A DNA stretch of 64,000 bases from Cercis canadensis (lineage: Eukaryota > Streptophyta > Magnoliopsida > Fabales > Fabaceae), in the NCBI GenBank assembly GCA_003255065.1, contig QAOA01003946.1, positions 1,364,120-1,428,119 of the forward strand, given 5' to 3'. Positions 60,551 through 64,000 of the stretch are shown piece after piece. The position numbers were made by a program, and so were the translations under genes. The notes beneath the pieces are model-generated. The model saw only the letters and a list, made by a program, of their open reading frames with translations. It was not told where the DNA came from and searched no databases. The stretch's first letter is position 1; every line of letters starts with the position of its first letter.

Positions 60551-63200
60551 CTTAATTAGTTATAAAGTTAGTATTTTCACTTTTCAGATTAAATTCATTC
60601 AATTACAAATACAATCATTACTTATGTCCAGGTAACACAAATGGCTCATACAAATTATATTTTTACTTATATAAGTGATGTTAATATAGTAGACTTATTA
60701 TTATTATTATTATTGTATTAATAATAGTAGAATAATAGTTATATTTTACAAAAAAGTATAATATTGTGTCTATGTACATTTCAAACAGATTTCATAACTG
60801 CTTGCTAAAGACACTTTAGTTATTTTCTTTTATTTTTTAACCTACCAGTAATCAGTAATCACACATATCTTATATATAAAACAACAAATTATATAATCTT
60901 TTTTTTTTCCGAAAAAATTGTTTTATGTCTAGCATTCTCAATTTTATGTTTAAATAATGTTCCGATGATCTTTGAATAACAGTTTATTCCCAGCATGCCA
61001 GCGTGTTGAGGCTTATTATTGGTCTCCTCCTCATGTTATATATTTTATTATCTTCATCATCCATTCACATTATTATGTTTGCGAATGATTACAGACGCAA
61101 ATAAAATTATGTGAAGAATTATTATTGAACAACAATGTTAATGTGTTTCCACTTGCCATAGATCATAATACTAATTCGTTTTTTCTTGTCTCCCAAAAAC
61201 TAGTAGTCAGATGAAATGCTGAACACATGGAGTCAGTGGATGCTTAATTGAGTTTTGAGTTGTAATCTATAATTTATGGCATTAGGTGAGCATTATGTTA
61301 CCAGCTATTCTCTTATGCTACATTTTCCACTTACACATAAAATTCAATGAGAGTTACAGTATGATTTTAATGTCACTACAAAGATTTCAAAAAATTGAGT
61401 TATTAATATGTGTTAGAATACACAGTTTCTTATAAAATACAAGAACAATACGACATAGGAAAGCGTATCAAAAAATAATTTTATTTTTTTACATATTTTT
61501 TTATATCGTATTGTTCTTACATTTTATAAGAAATTATATATTCTCTCTGATCTAATTTTTTAAAATATTCATAATCACACAAAAATCACATTATAAATTT
61601 CATCTACCTAAAAGAAATATAACATAAAAAAAAATGATTGCTTAACTTTCACTCTAGCATTATCTTATCTATCTTGATATAGAAAAGAATATACAAAGCA
61701 ACGAACGTGTGTTTGTTTTTTTTCTGTGATGGGAAGTGGGCCGCACGCATCTCCTCACAAAGTTTGAAATACCCAGTCACACCAATAATGACACAAATAC
61801 TGTGCCCCACCTAAGCTGAGCAGATGTCCCCACATTTTGGGGAACCAGCTTTTCATCTGTAACGTCATTTTCACCACTAGGCACTAGGCACTAGGCAAAG
61901 TAAAAATGCATGTGAATCCTCAAACATCCATGATTCTATTCTATTTCTAAATCCTCATCAAACTTTCAGGTTATTTCTTTTCTTTACTCTTGGGTTCCTC
62001 TTCCCCCCAACATTTGCTATGTTAGAAATTGCAAAATGGCTGGATATATTGAGTTTGTACATCATGGTTTCCTACGCAGGTAAAGGTGCCATCTTTCTTT
62101 TGAAGCTATCTAGCCTAATCCACAATCTGATGACTCATTGCCGCAATAAATTTAGGAGAGATTATGAATGAAGCTAGAGAGGGGCGGCTTCATTCAGGTT
62201 ACTTGCACTGACCAAAAGCAGGAAAAGGATAAACAACCAAAAAGTGAACAAACCTTGTTAATTAAAGTAATGCCTTTGTAACAACATCATTAGTGGATGC
62301 TTAGCAAAACAAAACTCAAACAGCAGATATTTACCAATTGGGTTTTTTGTTTTGTTTTTTTTGTTGCTAATTTACCAGTAGGGGTTTAATCTGCCAAGAT
62401 TGGAACTTGGGGATATTTTACCTGTGGCTTTGGAATGTCGGTTCACTGTATAAATGATATTTGACCAGAGGAAAGGAAGTAATAAAGGCCGAAGTCTGTG
62501 GGCTTTGGCCCACTTCTATAGCCCATTCAATGATACCAAGAGGCAACAGATGGACCTTTACAAATATTTATTTATTTATTATATATTTATTGGGAAAAAA
62601 TAAAACAACAATAAAGGGGTGCAAAAGATTTACTAGAAATCCCATTCAATCTTGTTTTGGATTAGACCAACAAGACATTAGGATTTAGGACAGCGAGGAC
62701 TTGGGGCTAAGGCAATGAGGAGAAGACAAGTACTACCTTAAACGTTAAAGTTAAGTATTATTGTCAGTGCATACTGCATAGCATGTATAATGATGTAGTA
62801 ATGTCTTAAATACCATCAAGCTTTCAAAACTTTTCTAATTTAACCTTGTAGGCTTCTACAGTTCTACTGCGCTTTAACTTAATACAGGAACTTTTTCAGT
62901 AATAAAAAGTAAGATCTTATTACAGGAAACTTTGGACTCAAATGGTGGTTTTTAGGCTAGTATTGTTGTTTAATGGCATCTCAAGACTATGTAACGAAGG
63001 AAGGTACTTCTCTGGGGACGGCGACAACAAGAAAATTATTACGCTTTCAGTAGTGTGACTTCTGTCGTATGAGTACAAATAATTCATTTATTACATGTAA
63101 CCAAGTGATTTTGGATATATATTTTTTTAGAAAAGTCAAGTACAACTTTGTTGTGTATGCTTTGCCTCGCCTGCTTACTTCACCCAAAAAAAAAAGATTC
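60551..63200. other. Intergenic; MITE plus no supported gene
   Basis: AT-rich with a TTA microsatellite (about 60697-60715) and a MITE at 61280-61660. A short ATG frame at about 62036 (MAGYIEFVHHGFLRR, followed by GTAAAG) has no partner exon and is not called. Otherwise nothing recognisable. Confidence 0.5.
61280..61660. mobile_element. Second copy of the 49.4-kb palindromic MITE family
   Basis: The inverted halves meet around 61470. Left CACAGTTTCTTATAAAATAC, AAGAACAATACGA; inverted right AATTTCTTATAAAATGTAAG, AACAATACGA. The AAAAAATTGAGTTATTAATA and CACAGTTTCTTATAAAAT strings match the MITE at 49407-49740. No ORF. Confidence 0.65.
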
Positions 63201-63229
63201 TTCACCAGTCACCAGAATTTCTTTCTCAT

Positions 63230-64000
63230 AATTCAATGCCCACTCTTTCTATCTCTCTCTCTTCCTATTCCTCACTTCTTCTCTATCTCGTATGCTTAAG
63301 CTGCGATGCTTGAGCATAAGAGAGAAAACATTCTGCTATCCAAAGAGATCTGTTCTGATTAGAATATTTCACTGCAGTTTTTTCTTGTTACCTATTGTAC
63401 AGAGCTTTTAAGCTCTTAGATTTCGTTTGCTTTCTAAGAATTTCTCTTCGGGCTTACTGGGTACTTTCCTCTTTGTGATTTTACTATCGTATCAGTTTGT
63501 CTTCTTCAGTCCTTAAAGCTATCATTTTTTTTTTTTTATGTTTTCTCCTGACTTCTCTATGGACTAGTGTCTAACTATCAACTTTGTCCAATGTATACTT
63601 GAAACCTTCTTCAAGCTCCTTTTATTTTTTGGCATATCAGCTCTGGATTCTTGGGGCTAGTTGCAGAATAAAGCGCTTTACTTGATAAGACCCAGGTAAT
63701 CAAAAAGAAGCTTGGAGCTCCAAATTTGATATACGCTCATACAACTGCATAGATTTGATTTCTACTTTAGTTGGGATAACAGGCTTTCTAGGTCTCTTGG
63801 TGAAGTACTGAAGTGGTTATGGAGCTGATGGAAGGTGTGAAATTTAGTGGGCTTCTTGTTCCCTTGTTATTCACTGTGCTGTTAGCGGGTTCAGTCAATG
63901 GGATTGGTGTAAATTGGGGCACACAGTTAACACACCCTTTGCCAGCGTCGACGGTGGTGAAAATGCTTAAAGACAATGGTATTCAGAAGGTTAAGCTTTT
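63230..64000 (+). CDS. GH17 glucan endo-1,3-beta-glucosidase, N-terminus only
   Basis: Hydrolyses beta-1,3-glucan (callose); the extracellular family often carries an X8 domain and GPI anchor. The CDS starts at the ATG 63819-63821 and runs off the window at 64000 (60 codons seen). [28 protein letters not shown] is a signal peptide of about 28 residues; maturity starts near [20 protein letters not shown], followed by [13 protein letters not shown], the canonical GH17 first beta strand and helix. A second ATG (63828) four codons in is also possible. Upstream, 63230-63818 is a pyrimidine-rich leader with a possible intron (a GGGTAC donor near 63460 and a TTGCAG acceptor near 63666); not certain. 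Confidence 0.88.

Noticed and set aside
62036-62082. Short ATG exon-like stretch followed by GTAAAG
   Set aside because: Only about 15 codons, with no upstream or downstream exon and no known motif.

Overview
The window is nuclear DNA from a flowering plant, almost certainly a eudicot. It has spliced genes with GT-AG introns, AT-rich intergenic DNA, plant-only families (plant mobile domain, plant G-gamma, DUF1218, OSR/ARGOS-like, GH17 beta-1,3-glucanase) and many small DNA transposons. I cannot name the species from sequence alone. Two single-base N's (964 and 60424) show that it is an assembled scaffold.

Layout. 1-6.1 kb: the right part of a decayed Mutator-like element (MULE). It carries a plant-mobile-domain (PMD) gene on + and a MuDR-type transposase on -, tail to tail, both broken by nonsense codons or small indels. 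6.1-8.6 kb: a possible PPR remnant, an orphan first exon of a PWWP gene, and a cluster of direct and inverted repeats. 8.6-18.4 kb: UBP26, a histone H2B deubiquitinase (+, 13 coding exons). 18.5-19.3 kb: a heterotrimeric G-protein gamma subunit (-, 4 exons). 20.0-22.9 kb: an organelle-type RsmH/MraW rRNA methyltransferase (+, 5 exons). 24.1-29.1 kb: a DUF1997 protein (+, 7 exons). 29.9-33.2 kb: a Cwc21/SRRM2-type splicing protein (-). 34.8-45.0 kb: PRMT5 (-, 23 coding exons), with introns holding a hAT-like insertion, foldback repeats and a minisatellite.

45.3-62 kb is mobile-element territory around a DUF1218 gene (51.9-55.3 kb, -) and its broken paralogue (58.1-59.1 kb, -). It includes a 4.04-kb element with 235-bp terminal inverted repeats (TIRs) and a near-perfect 9-bp target duplication, carrying a host-like gene fragment (Pack-MULE-like). 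It also includes a 954-bp PIF/Harbinger-like element with TAA duplications holding a frameshifted ARGOS-like (OSR) sequence, a 786-bp TIR element with another coding-like insert, two copies of one tRNA-derived SINE in opposite orientation, several palindromic MITEs and a possible Helitron end. At 63.8 kb the N-terminus of a GH17 beta-1,3-glucanase begins and runs off the window.

The genes do not form a pathway. They are ordinary housekeeping and regulatory loci: chromatin (UBP26, PRMT5), splicing, organellar ribosome modification, G-protein signalling and cell wall. The most unusual content is the concentration of gene-capturing non-autonomous elements from at least two, probably three, TIR superfamilies within 15 kb (45.3-60.5 kb). 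All exon coordinates were read by hand from splice consensus, reading frame and family conservation; no alignment or transcript evidence was available.
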